Part shown: positions 43,757 to 51,966 of the stretch, piece after piece
Layout: every line of letters starts with the position of its first letter
How positions within the stretch are numbered: the stretch's first letter is position 1
Assembly (NCBI GenBank): GCA_963739335.1
Contig: CAVUAC010000046.1
Coordinates: forward strand, 62,001-126,000
From: UBA9647 sp963739335
GTDB lineage: Bacteria > Bacteroidota > Ignavibacteria > UBA10030
Direction of reading: 5' to 3'
DNA: 64,000 nucleotides
The notes under the pieces: generated by a model
What the model was told of the DNA's origin: nothing
Database searches by the model: none
The model's input: only the letters and a program-made list of their open reading frames with translations
Translations under genes and position numbers: made by a program

Positions 43757-44464
43757 CTAGTTCTTGATCTCGACGCTTCCCATGATCGCGTATCCAGTCA
43801 CGACCAGATGTTTGTTCGATTCGGATGCAGCTGAGTGGGTTTTGTCTTCGAAACCTCCGAGAAGTGGAACACCGCGCAGTATCACCTTCCAGTCCTCCGG
43901 CACCCAGATCTCGATGCCTCCCATCACAGCCACCAGATGCAGCGTCGCTTCGCCTTCAGTGATGGAGGCCTTGCGCAAATCGATCTCGCAGCCCCCCATG
44001 ATTGCCGTTGCCTCTCCGCCGCGGAAGTCCTGGGAGCTGTTGGCATGTTTGAACCCGCCCAAGAGGGCAAGGCCGTTGAGAGTGGAACTGGGATCTGCAG
44101 CACCCATCGTGGCGCCCCCATCTATAACCCGGTGGTGTCTCGATTTTCCCCAAATCATGCTCAGACCGACGACCACAAGAATGAGAGGCCAGAGATCCCA
44201 GATGCTGAAGCTGATGAGCTCGATATTGTCCAGAACCAGGAGGGTGCCGATAAGAGCCCAGAACGCTCCCCACATCTTTCGCGAGAAGTCCTGACATTGG
44301 ACGATCCTCGAGACTCCATAGACGACGAGAAGGATGGGCCAGAACTTCAAAAAGTCTCGAGCGTAGATGAAGCCGAGGTTTTCGAGCGTAAACATGATGC
44401 CCAGCAAGATGACGATGAGTCCGAGAACAATCTGGACGCTCAGTCTGTAGTTTCGCGTTGCCAT
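43757..44464 (-). CDS. LiaF-like membrane protein (DUF5668 plus LiaF C-terminal domain)
   Basis: A 235-residue protein. Its N-terminal half has four hydrophobic helices (LIVILLGIMFTLENLGFIYA; ILLVVYGVSRIV; GAFWALIGTLLVLDNI; LILVVVGLSMIWG). The C-terminal half is the beta-rich LiaF/YvqF-type domain (ATAIMGGCEIDLRKA, VAVMGGIEIWVPEDW, PLLGGFEDK). In Firmicutes LiaF inhibits the LiaRS cell-envelope stress system; here it is next to a LytS/LytTR pair, so a similar inhibitory role is plausible. The start at 44464 has AAAAGGAT upstream. Confidence 0.87.
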   Translation of the reverse strand: MATRNYRLSVQIVLGLIVILLGIMFTLENLGFIYARDFLKFWPILLVVYGVSRIVQCQDFSRKMWGAFWALIGTLLVLDNIELISFSIWDLWPLILVVVGLSMIWGKSRHHRVIDGGATMGAADPSSTLNGLALLGGFKHANSSQDFRGGEATAIMGGCEIDLRKASITEGEATLHLVAVMGGIEIWVPEDWKVILRGVPLLGGFEDKTHSAASESNKHLVVTGYAIMGSVEIKN

Positions 44465-44468
44465 AGTA

Positions 44469-44831
44469 TTATCCTTTTGATAGGCGGCACTCGGGTGTAG
44501 GGGCAACAGCTTTCCAGATTGCGAATATGCCCCAGATGATCAAGAGGAGTGGCCAGGAATTATGGAAATACAATCCGAACATATGAAGAACGGAGACCAA
44601 AAGCCAGAGACCTATGAGGATCCACCAGGCTCCTCGCCGGCGCTCCCAGGAGGTCTCGGCTTGCAGCAACTTGCCGATGCCAATAGCCACAAGGATGAGC
44701 GGCCAATAATGGGAAATCGGCCCAAGGTATATCAAATCGAAATTATCGAGCAAAAATGCAACTCCGAAAAGAACAAGAATGATTCCCGCGATAAGTGTGC
44801 CTGCGAGACCTCGTTTAGGGGATTGATCCAT
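44469..44831 (-). CDS. DUF5668-family membrane protein
   Basis: A 120-residue protein with four hydrophobic helices (LIAGIILVLFGVAFLLDNF, WPLILVAIGIGKLL, AWWILIGLWLLVSVLHM, WPLLLIIWGIFAIW). It is clearly related to the membrane half of the next gene, LiaF-like, so one probably arose from the other by duplication. GGAGG lies seven bases before the ATG. It is the first gene of a four-gene minus-strand unit: DUF5668, LiaF-like, LytS-like kinase, LytTR regulator. The 121-base gap upstream (44832-44952) should hold the promoter, though I cannot name its boxes. Confidence 0.82.
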   Translation of the reverse strand: MDQSPKRGLAGTLIAGIILVLFGVAFLLDNFDLIYLGPISHYWPLILVAIGIGKLLQAETSWERRRGAWWILIGLWLLVSVLHMFGLYFHNSWPLLLIIWGIFAIWKAVAPTPECRLSKG

Positions 44832-44952
44832 GGATAGCCTCCTTCATCAGTATCTTTACCTGAAAGATACTCCCACTGGTGGACAATGTTGCATCATTTT
44901 CGGCGAGTGGAGGTTCCAAATCGGCGAACGGAGGATGGAGTCTGGGGATAAT

Positions 44953-45546
44953 CTACCGGCGAGGACCAAGGTGTTTCCTATAATCCTCCAGTGTGTCGAT
45001 ATCGATACTGGCTTGAGGAAATGGAACGGCGACGGTTCTTTGACGGTGAAGCTCTATGATCCGTTTTGCGCCCGCATCCCCCCGGAGTACCAGAAGTTCA
45101 GGAAAGAGAGACCGGCTGAAGCAGGCGGGAACGCCGACGGTATTATTGTACTCGGCGGCAGCAATCAGGTTTTGCGGCTCGCTGCAGACAGCGATCAGCT
45201 GACCCAGCAACTCTGATGTCACGAATGGTTGGTCGCACAGCGAGAGCAACGCCGCGTCGATTGTTAGGGGAAGAGACGAGATTCCTTCTCTGATCGAAGA
45301 GGCGATGCCTTCTTGCCAGGTCGGGTTGACAACGATGCGCAGCGTGAGATCGTCGATTTCGTGTCGCATTCTGTCGGCCTCGAATCCCAGAATCACGATA
45401 ACCTCAGCCGCCTGAGCAGCGAGAGCGACCTCGACCGAGTGACGCAAGAGACTCTTGTCGTGGAGCTGAAGAAGCTGCTTCGGCAAACCCAGGCGCGATG
45501 AGCTGCCGGCCGCAAGGATGATGATAGCAGTCGTGGAGTTTGTCAT
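44953..45546 (-). CDS. mocA: Molybdenum cofactor cytidylyltransferase-like nucleotidyltransferase (MocA)
   Basis: A 197-residue NTP-transferase of the MobA/MocA family. It has the signature LAAGSSSRLGLPKQLL and the metal-binding LLSLCDQPFV, and ends in an IDIDTLEDY segment. MocA attaches CMP to molybdopterin to form the cofactor of xanthine-dehydrogenase-type enzymes. That fits the Mo hydroxylase at 2660-5285 and XdhC at 48374-49501 in this window. The start at 45546 precedes the glycine-rich loop closely. A palindromic repeat region lies just upstream. Confidence 0.88.
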   Translation of the reverse strand: MTNSTTAIIILAAGSSSRLGLPKQLLQLHDKSLLRHSVEVALAAQAAEVIVILGFEADRMRHEIDDLTLRIVVNPTWQEGIASSIREGISSLPLTIDAALLSLCDQPFVTSELLGQLIAVCSEPQNLIAAAEYNNTVGVPACFSRSLFPELLVLRGDAGAKRIIELHRQRTVAVPFPQASIDIDTLEDYRKHLGPRR

Positions 45547-45612
45547 GCTGTTCCAGCAAGAAAAGCCGGAGACGCCCTGAGTCCAAGGATGCACTGAGCC
45601 GGCTTGTAGCAC

Positions 45613-45749
45613 CCTTCGACTCCACGCAAGGATAGAGCCTGCGAGTTCCGCTCAGGGTGTCTGGTTTTTTTTGATGCAAGCGAAGGAAAGGAGTCCGCGA
45701 CATCCTGAGCGGAGTCTCGCTCGCTGTTTGAGCGGGACGCAGTCGAAGG
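45613..45749. repeat. Long imperfect inverted repeat (CCTTCGACTCC.../...AGTCGAAGG)
   Basis: The left arm is about 45613-45661 (CCTTCGACTCC to CGCTCAGGGTGTC). The right arm is about 45699-45749 (GACATCCTGAGCGGAGTC to GCAGTCGAAGG). The ends match well, the centres less. A run of eight T in the spacer (45665-45672) could add terminator function for DinB on neither strand clearly. It fills most of the 241-base gap between mocA and the DinB gene. The sequence type resembles interspersed elements common in environmental genomes. Confidence 0.65.
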
Positions 45750-45787
45750 ATGCTCCAAGCCTGCAGTTCTCAAAGTCGTGCGAGCAA

Positions 45788-46288
45788 TTACTTCTGTGGC
45801 GGCAAACCCATGTGGGCCCATTCTTCTTTCGAAGGGCCGTAGATGCCTGGCACCTTGAGTCCAGCCTGCCGCATCAGGACCGTCATCTGCGCGCGGTGAT
45901 GGATTTGATGCTTCACGAGGGAAGAAAGGGCGTAGCCGCGTTTCCACTTGTCGCCGTACATCTCAACTTCTTCCTCGAGCGAAGCATCGGACCACGAGGA
46001 CTGGACAGCCTGGAGTACTGACCGAGACCCGACCTCGTATGCCGATGCGATATCAGTAGCGTGGGCGGGTTGTTCGGCATCTTCAGGCGGTGCGGTGACA
46101 TCGAGGCCCATCCTTGATCCCATCTCGCCAAGGGTAAAGGCGACATGCCATGCAAGAAACCCGAGCGAGCGCCCATCCTGCGTGACCCTTTGACTCAATG
46201 ATTCATCTGTCAAGACGCGCAAGAGCTTCAGCGTTGCATCGCTTTCGTACTTCCAATCAACCGTAAAGTCGCCAATGGAACGGTACAT
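45788..46288 (-). CDS. DinB-family metal-binding protein
   Basis: A 166-residue four-helix protein of the DinB/YfiT superfamily. The likely metal ligands are H48 in FLAWHVAF and the pair in SLVKHQIHHRAQM; the C-terminus has VPGIYGPSKEEW as in the family. DinB proteins include damage-induced proteins of unknown activity and thiol-S-transferases that use bacillithiol or mycothiol. Which applies cannot be told. It is on the same strand as PepF upstream, 51 bases apart. Confidence 0.87.
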   Translation of the reverse strand: MYRSIGDFTVDWKYESDATLKLLRVLTDESLSQRVTQDGRSLGFLAWHVAFTLGEMGSRMGLDVTAPPEDAEQPAHATDIASAYEVGSRSVLQAVQSSWSDASLEEEVEMYGDKWKRGYALSSLVKHQIHHRAQMTVLMRQAGLKVPGIYGPSKEEWAHMGLPPQK

Positions 46289-46339
46289 TGTCAGTCCTTT
46301 CGCAGGTTTGAATGTGGGAACAGAGGTCGGCGTTCGACA

Positions 46340-48226
46340 TCATTGTTTCACCTTGTCCAGTATCTTCTCCATCTCGTCCATCACACGGTTCATTTTTTTC
46401 ATTGTGAGCTCGAGCGGTTGAGACGTCGTCATATCGACACCAGCCTTTTTCAGCAGGTTGATGGGGTAATCGGAACTGCCCGAGGAGAGGAACGTCAGGT
46501 ATTGCTTCGTTGCCGATTGGTCGCCTCCCAGCACCTTTTCGGAAAGAGCGGCAGAGGCAGTGAACGCCGTAGCGTACTGATAGACGTAGAAATCGTAATA
46601 GAAATGAGGGATGTACGCCCATTCCACTTTCATCTCGTCATCGACGATGCAGACCGCTTTGTCGTGCCCGTAGTATTTCCTGGTGATTTGCAGGTACAGG
46701 TCGTTGAGGGCGTCGCCTGTAATCGACTCACCCTTCTCAGCCCTCTCATGGATCCGCAGCTCGAACTCCGCAAACTGGGTTTGACGGAATACTGTTCCTT
46801 TGATTCCTTCCAGGTAGTTGCCCAGGAGTGACAATCGCACTTTGTCGTCAGTGATTGATTTTAGCATATGGTCGATGAGGAGTGCTTCATTGAACGTGGA
46901 AGCGACTTCAGCGACAAAGATTGAATAATCCGACGTCGGATACGGCTGCGTCTTGTTGGAAAGGTAGCTGTGCATCGTGTGGCCGAGCTCGTGGGCAAGC
47001 GTGCTCATATCATCATACTTGTTGTTGTAGTTCAGGAGCATGTACGGATGCACGTCGTACGCGGAGCCATTGGAGTACGCACCCGACCGTTTTCCCTCGG
47101 TCGGATAGAAATCAATCCACCGTTCGGCAAATGCCCTGTCGATCACCGAAACGTAGTCCTTGCCCAGGGGAGCCAGCGATGCCTCGACGTGCTTCTCTGC
47201 CTCCTCGATGGTATACTTCAGGTCAACGCTGCTCAGCAACGGTGCATAGAGATCGTAGTAGTGCAGCTCCTTCAAGCCCAGAATCCTCTTCCTGAGGTTC
47301 AAATAGCGGTGGAACGTCGCGAGGTTGCTGTTAACTCCATCAACAAGACTGTGATACACCTGAACCGGGATATTGTTTGCATCCATCGCACTCTCAAGGC
47401 TCGAGCCGTATTTCCTGGCGCGGGCATAGAACATGTTCTTTTTCACTTCCGCGTTCAACTCGGTGCCAAACGTTCTTTGGAATTCATTCAGCTTGCCGAA
47501 GAATGCCGCGAAGACCTTCTTCCGGTCTTCCTGGTTTGGAAGAGTCCGATAGAGGGTGTAGGTCGAGTTCGTGAGCTTCACGGTCGCACCGGTGCTCAGG
47601 GTTACTTCGGGTGATGGAAAATCTGCATCAGAGAAAACACTGTAAATGCTCTCCGCGGCGTCAGACATCAAGCTTGCATCAGCGATGATCTTTTCTTCGC
47701 CGGCCGTTCCGGTGTGAGCTTGTCTGCGCAAGAGGTCATCCAGGTATTGGCGGTAGACTCCGAGTTTCTTCTCTTGCTGAAGAAATGAATCGATGGTCTT
47801 CCGGTCAATTGAGAGAATCTCAGGTTCGATGTAGGCTGCCTTCGCGGCGTAGTCTGAAGAGACCTGCCGGATTTCCTGCTTCATCGCAAGACACTTTGAT
47901 TCTCGCGTATCCTGGTCCGATATCATGCTGGCGTAGCTGCCGAGCCTCGCCAGTTCTTTCGTGATGTTGCTTGCATGATCCAGGCATCCGAAGAGCTGCT
48001 GCGCAGATTTGCCGAGCGTCCCCTTGAACTTCTCGATGCTGGGGATTTCAGCCGCAATGCGCTCCTTGGCTTGTTTCCAGTCGGCATCTGATGGATAGAT
48101 ATGGGTGAGATCCCATTTGTATTTGTCTGCAATCTTGCTGCGATCTCCAACCTGTGCCAGAGACAGATCGGCGGCGGCAAAAGAGAAACCTATGAACGAA
48201 AGCGCTAAGACTGTAGCCGGATTCAT
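46340..48226 (-). CDS. pepF: Secreted oligoendopeptidase F (M3B)
   Basis: A zinc metallopeptidase, about 628 residues, that cuts oligopeptides inside a closed cavity. The zinc motif is HELGHTMHSY with the third ligand Glu downstream (EVASTFNEALLIDH). The N-terminal helical domain (YKWDLTHIYPSDADWK) and C-terminal YYDFYVYQYATAF also fit PepF. The start at 48226 adds a signal peptide (NPATVLALSFIGFSFAAADLS), whereas most PepF proteins are cytosolic, so this one probably acts in the periplasm. AAAGGTGA precedes the ATG. Confidence 0.94.
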   Translation of the reverse strand: MNPATVLALSFIGFSFAAADLSLAQVGDRSKIADKYKWDLTHIYPSDADWKQAKERIAAEIPSIEKFKGTLGKSAQQLFGCLDHASNITKELARLGSYASMISDQDTRESKCLAMKQEIRQVSSDYAAKAAYIEPEILSIDRKTIDSFLQQEKKLGVYRQYLDDLLRRQAHTGTAGEEKIIADASLMSDAAESIYSVFSDADFPSPEVTLSTGATVKLTNSTYTLYRTLPNQEDRKKVFAAFFGKLNEFQRTFGTELNAEVKKNMFYARARKYGSSLESAMDANNIPVQVYHSLVDGVNSNLATFHRYLNLRKRILGLKELHYYDLYAPLLSSVDLKYTIEEAEKHVEASLAPLGKDYVSVIDRAFAERWIDFYPTEGKRSGAYSNGSAYDVHPYMLLNYNNKYDDMSTLAHELGHTMHSYLSNKTQPYPTSDYSIFVAEVASTFNEALLIDHMLKSITDDKVRLSLLGNYLEGIKGTVFRQTQFAEFELRIHERAEKGESITGDALNDLYLQITRKYYGHDKAVCIVDDEMKVEWAYIPHFYYDFYVYQYATAFTASAALSEKVLGGDQSATKQYLTFLSSGSSDYPINLLKKAGVDMTTSQPLELTMKKMNRVMDEMEKILDKVKQ

Positions 48227-48373
48227 CGTGTCACCTTTCTGAAATGCGTGAAAATCTATCTGATGTGGACAAAATGGTTTCATGTCAGGACGAAAATAGC
48301 AACCCCGGATGACGTGGTTCGATTCAAAACTCTAAGAATGTACGCGTTGAGGCAGGAAACGGCAAGGACGATG

Positions 48374-49501
48374 TTACGAGTTGTCGTGGATCGGCCCTGA
48401 GTGGTCGCGGAGGTATCCGCCGCTTCGTCCGTTGAGGAATGCCTGAATCTCGGCCAGAATGGAGAGCCCAATTTCTTCCGATGATTCCGCGCCGATGTTC
48501 AGACCTATGGGACTGTGAAGGCGGGCGAGCTGTTTTTGCGTTGGAGCGAAGCCGGTTTCGCGCAGCTTTTCCAGCAGCAGCTCTGTTCTTTTTGAGGGTC
48601 CGAGCAATCCAACGTAGAGCGCCGGGGAGGGGAGAACGGTTCGGAGAAGTTGCAGGTCGTGCGAGAAATCGTGGGTCATGAGGGCGACGACGGAGTTTGC
48701 CTTCAGCCGAATTCTCTCAGGGAATTCTTCGGGGTGTGCCAGGACCAAGGTGTCGGCGGTGGGGAACCGTTCCTTCGTCAGGAAAGCAGGTCGGTGATCC
48801 GCAACGGTGACCGTCCAACCGAGTTCTTTTGCGAAGCGTGCGAGCGGCATGGAATCCGAACCTGCGCCAACGATCACCAGCGGAACAGGCGGTCGTATCA
48901 CTTCGATGAACGCTTCAACGATTCCTTCCGTGAGACGATATTCTTTGATGGATGAATTTCTGGAGCGAAGCGCCTCGAGACAGTCTTCTGTCAGGGCGGC
49001 ACAAAGTGTCGGATTCTTGACATCTTCTTCAATCTTTCCGTCGTCGTGAAGGAAGAGATGAGATCCGACCTTTGCCTTGAGCTCTCCGTCAACGCGAAAG
49101 ATGCTCGCGATCACTCCAGTCCGTGGAGAGCGCATACATTCGGCGATGAATGCGAGATGGGTTGAACGAGCGCTGAGAGGCAACGGTTCGAGCAGGATCT
49201 GGATGACGCCATTGCAGCCGAGATTCAGTCCCCAGACGTCGTTTTCAGGCGAAGTCATGTCGTATGTCACGGTAATAGCTTCGTAGGATGCCATGATTTT
49301 CTTCGCACGTTCCACAACATCGGCTTCGAGGCATCCGCTGCTGATTGCGCCGAGCGTTTTGCCGTTCTCCCGGATAAGCATCCGTGCGCCGGGACGTCGA
49401 TACGTCGACCCCTGCACCTTCACAATGGTGGCGAGTACCGCTCTCTCTTCGGCTTGTTTGCTGGCTTCGTATCCGGCAACGATCTCTTGCAGATCTTTCA
49501 T
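48374..49501 (-). CDS. xdhC: XdhC/CoxI-family molybdenum enzyme maturation factor
   Basis: A 375-residue accessory protein that binds and sulfurylates the Mo cofactor and delivers it to xanthine-dehydrogenase-family enzymes. The N-terminal XdhC/CoxI domain has ATIVKVQGSTYRRPGARM and GAISSGCLEADV. The C-terminal Rossmann domain has VIVGAGSDSMPLARFA and ADHRPAF. An in-frame extension to 49627 exists but lacks family similarity. Its likely client in the window is the Tat-exported enzyme at 2660-5285, though it is about 43 kb away. The 255-base gap upstream (49502-49756) holds a CCCCG-TAAT-CGGGG hairpin at about 49682-49695 and nothing else I recognise. Confidence 0.9.
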   Translation of the reverse strand: MKDLQEIVAGYEASKQAEERAVLATIVKVQGSTYRRPGARMLIRENGKTLGAISSGCLEADVVERAKKIMASYEAITVTYDMTSPENDVWGLNLGCNGVIQILLEPLPLSARSTHLAFIAECMRSPRTGVIASIFRVDGELKAKVGSHLFLHDDGKIEEDVKNPTLCAALTEDCLEALRSRNSSIKEYRLTEGIVEAFIEVIRPPVPLVIVGAGSDSMPLARFAKELGWTVTVADHRPAFLTKERFPTADTLVLAHPEEFPERIRLKANSVVALMTHDFSHDLQLLRTVLPSPALYVGLLGPSKRTELLLEKLRETGFAPTQKQLARLHSPIGLNIGAESSEEIGLSILAEIQAFLNGRSGGYLRDHSGPIHDNS

Positions 49502-49756
49502 TGAATTATCGAAGCTAGAGGGATCTATTTGTTGGAAGACGGGTGAAATATACTGAAAACCATCTCTCAACTTCCAGCCCTTTCTCTCGAAAAAGCCCGG
49601 AACATAATAGTAGTCATATCGATTCAATAACCATCAAGGGAATTCCGGCTATTCTGTGAAGTGAAACTTCGCCCGGCAGATCCCCGTAATCGGGGGTTGA
49701 AAGCCTCCTGCTCGAAAAACCACGCAATTTCTACCTACCAAATGTAAGGTGCTTCT

Positions 49757-50308
49757 ATGAGCAAGACAGTATCATTTGCGATCCTGGCGATCGTCTCCCT
49801 TTCTGGTGTCTCTTTTTCTCCTCAACCTCGCGATGCTGCATCGAAGCTCGCAGAATGGCGCAATGGGGTCTGGCTGCTGCCGGATGGGTCGTACACGATC
49901 TACACGGATACCCACTATTTCGTTCTGGTAGCCGGCGGTGACAGCGCCTCATACAACATCTACTGCGGTGCTTCGCAAGTCCGGTATCACGCAAAGGGAA
50001 TGGCGAGGAAGCAAGTTCTAAGGGTACGTCAATTTCCCGGCGGAGAGTTGACGTTCTATAAGAAAAACGTGTTCCAGCCGGGCAACACTGAAGCTCCGAT
50101 GGAGATCGATGCTGGCCTGTTTTCTCCGGGCACCTGTAACATCAAGGATGGAATCATCTATGACTCAGTTACAGAGGTGACGGACGACTACATCCTGCTG
50201 TCTACTTGCAACGGAGATAAAGAGAAGATTTTTTCGAACGGCATCTCGATCTATTTACCTGCCGGTGGCGGAGAAGCGTACGCCTATAGGATCGAGCGGT
50301 TTAAGTGA
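49757..50308 (+). CDS. Secreted protein, function unknown
   Basis: A 183-residue protein with a signal peptide (residues 1-21, ILAIVSLSGVSFS). The mature part is beta-rich: GVWLLPDGSYTIYTDTHYF, then NIYCGASQV, GTCNIKDGIIYD and STCNGDKEKIFS. It has three Cys (in IYCG, GTCN and STCN), which could form one disulfide bond. No family recognised. It stands alone on the plus strand and converges with the NEW3-domain gene; a dispersed palindrome lies between them. Confidence 0.65.
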   Translation: MSKTVSFAILAIVSLSGVSFSPQPRDAASKLAEWRNGVWLLPDGSYTIYTDTHYFVLVAGGDSASYNIYCGASQVRYHAKGMARKQVLRVRQFPGGELTFYKKNVFQPGNTEAPMEIDAGLFSPGTCNIKDGIIYDSVTEVTDDYILLSTCNGDKEKIFSNGISIYLPAGGGEAYAYRIERFK

Positions 50309-50330
50309 AGTGGATGGTGTGCACAACGGA

Positions 50331-50377
50331 GATGACCGTCTCCTCACAGTTGGTGACTGTGCCCGGTGACGGTCATC
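50331..50377. repeat. Dispersed palindromic repeat, copy 3
   Basis: Outer arms GATGACCGTCTCC (50331-50343) and GGTGACGGTCATC (50365-50377) with one mismatch. An inner stem, CACAGT (50345-50350) with ACTGTG (50356-50361), lies within the loop. It sits between converging genes, where it might also help end transcription. Same core as copies at 37691 and 39905. Confidence 0.78.
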
Positions 50378-50395
50378 CGGAATGCATCGAGGCAA

Positions 50396-51874
50396 TTACC
50401 GCCGGCTCAGCCTCACTCCAAACCACACAACCCCTCCCAGGATACCGACGAGCAAAAGGACTAACGCGGTCGTGCCGAGGACATTGGCACTTGCAGCGAC
50501 ATGAATCCGGATCTTTTTGTCTTCCGATTCCACCTTCCGGTTGTTCGCGAATGATTCCGTTTTTATTGTGGCTTCGTAATCACCTACGCTCACATCAGAA
50601 GGAGGAGTGATCTTCACGGCCACCGCCTCTTCTTTGCCCGGCATCAGCGTCGAGATGAGGTCGGGAACCACCGATGATATCCAGTTGAGAGGAGCATCGG
50701 CCCGCACCTTGATGTTGTCCAGCCGGCGCGTCCCATCGTTGTAGATCGTCAAATTCATCTGTGCAACGTCGCCCGGTTTCAGCTCCTGATAGAAGTTCGT
50801 TGCTCGCACCTGAATGCGGCCGATGCCTCTTGGTATGAGTTCCAATTTCATGTAACTGATACCAAGGCGGTCCAGGTCGGCGGCGCCGAATTTCCTCTCT
50901 GTATCTGACACCTTCTCCGCTTGCTCTTGAGGGATCGCAGCAGCCAGGAAGTTGATCGGCCGATCGATGATGAACGACGTGCTGTCATAGCGATCGGGGA
51001 GATAGATGGCAAGCGAGAGTTTGCGCGTGTTGATGTCCTGAGAGAACTTTACCTGAGAAAGGCGGGCGTTCGTCTGCGCTTCGAGAAAATCGTAGGCGAT
51101 CTGACGTGGCAGATTGAACACCTGCAACTTGTAAACGTTTGCAGTGCTGGAGAAAAGCTCGAGGGTCAATTCGTAGTTTGCCCGGGCGCCGAGATCCACC
51201 TCTTGCGAGAACTGCTCGGAAGCGATGAGCACCCTGTTCGCACTTTCATCCTTCTGAAGGAAGATTCTCTTTTCCTCAGATTTGTCGCCATAAACGCTTT
51301 TCACGGAGACGTTATCCAGGTCCTGAAGCAGCAGAAAATCGACCGCAATCGGCTCGTTGAAAGGCATTGTGGGAATCTTTGATTCATACGGTTGGCTGAC
51401 GATAGAGTGCTGGTCGTTCAGGAGCGAGACGTAGACATTGGAGATCTGATCCGTTCGGATCCCTTCCAAATCCTCCAATTGTATTTTCCGTCCCTGAAGC
51501 AATCCTCCTGTGGTGTTTCGAAGCGTAACCCGCACGCGCTTCTTTCCATCTCTCGACTGGTACTTGATTGCTTTGTCGATCGTGATGTGAGGCTGGTCGA
51601 ACGCGAGAGAGAGTATGGCTTGCTGGTAGGTTATCTGTGCGTTCTTGAATAAGTTTTCGGACTCCCTGAATTCCTGCTCAGAGATAAGCCCCTTTTCATA
51701 CAGTTTCTGCTGACGAGCGAAATCGTCTTTTCGAACCTTGTAGTCGCTTTGAGCCTTCTCGAGGTAGAGCGACTTGAATCGCTCGTCGTTCGGATTGTAG
51801 AAGATCTGCTGCGCTAGGATGATCTGTGCCCACGCCAGAATGGAGAAGCAAAGCAGTATGTGCGTCCTTTTCAT
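50396..51874 (-). CDS. Membrane-anchored NEW3-domain protein with fusion-protein-like coiled hairpin
   Basis: A 492-residue protein. A signal peptide (residues 1-21) is followed by a helical hairpin around residues 38-90 (DDFARQQKLYEKGLISEQEF) that reads like the coiled coil of HlyD-type fusion proteins. Beta-rich domains follow; a C-terminal NEW3/Ig-like domain (LKPGDVAQMNLTIYNDGTRR; VSVGDYEATIKTES) leads to a final membrane helix (LVLLLVGILGGVVWFGV) with a basic end. It would be held in the inner membrane with a large periplasmic part. It is the last gene of the ABC-2 permease array and is probably its periplasmic partner. AGAGGTG precedes the start. Confidence 0.72.
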   Translation of the reverse strand: MKRTHILLCFSILAWAQIILAQQIFYNPNDERFKSLYLEKAQSDYKVRKDDFARQQKLYEKGLISEQEFRESENLFKNAQITYQQAILSLAFDQPHITIDKAIKYQSRDGKKRVRVTLRNTTGGLLQGRKIQLEDLEGIRTDQISNVYVSLLNDQHSIVSQPYESKIPTMPFNEPIAVDFLLLQDLDNVSVKSVYGDKSEEKRIFLQKDESANRVLIASEQFSQEVDLGARANYELTLELFSSTANVYKLQVFNLPRQIAYDFLEAQTNARLSQVKFSQDINTRKLSLAIYLPDRYDSTSFIIDRPINFLAAAIPQEQAEKVSDTERKFGAADLDRLGISYMKLELIPRGIGRIQVRATNFYQELKPGDVAQMNLTIYNDGTRRLDNIKVRADAPLNWISSVVPDLISTLMPGKEEAVAVKITPPSDVSVGDYEATIKTESFANNRKVESEDKKIRIHVAASANVLGTTALVLLLVGILGGVVWFGVRLSRR

Positions 51875-51966
51875 GTTCTTATCACCTCTGCAATTCTATT
51901 TACCAACGTTCAATGATTTATACTGGTAACTTACTGCCTCATTGCCTTCTCTTTTGCATCGTCTTC

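Noticed and set aside
49682..49695. CCCCG-TAAT-CGGGG hairpin upstream of the secreted protein at 49757 (and of xdhC on the other strand)
   Set aside because: Short, without a T-run; could be a chance stem. Considered as a Mo-cofactor riboswitch for xdhC but the size and motifs do not fit.
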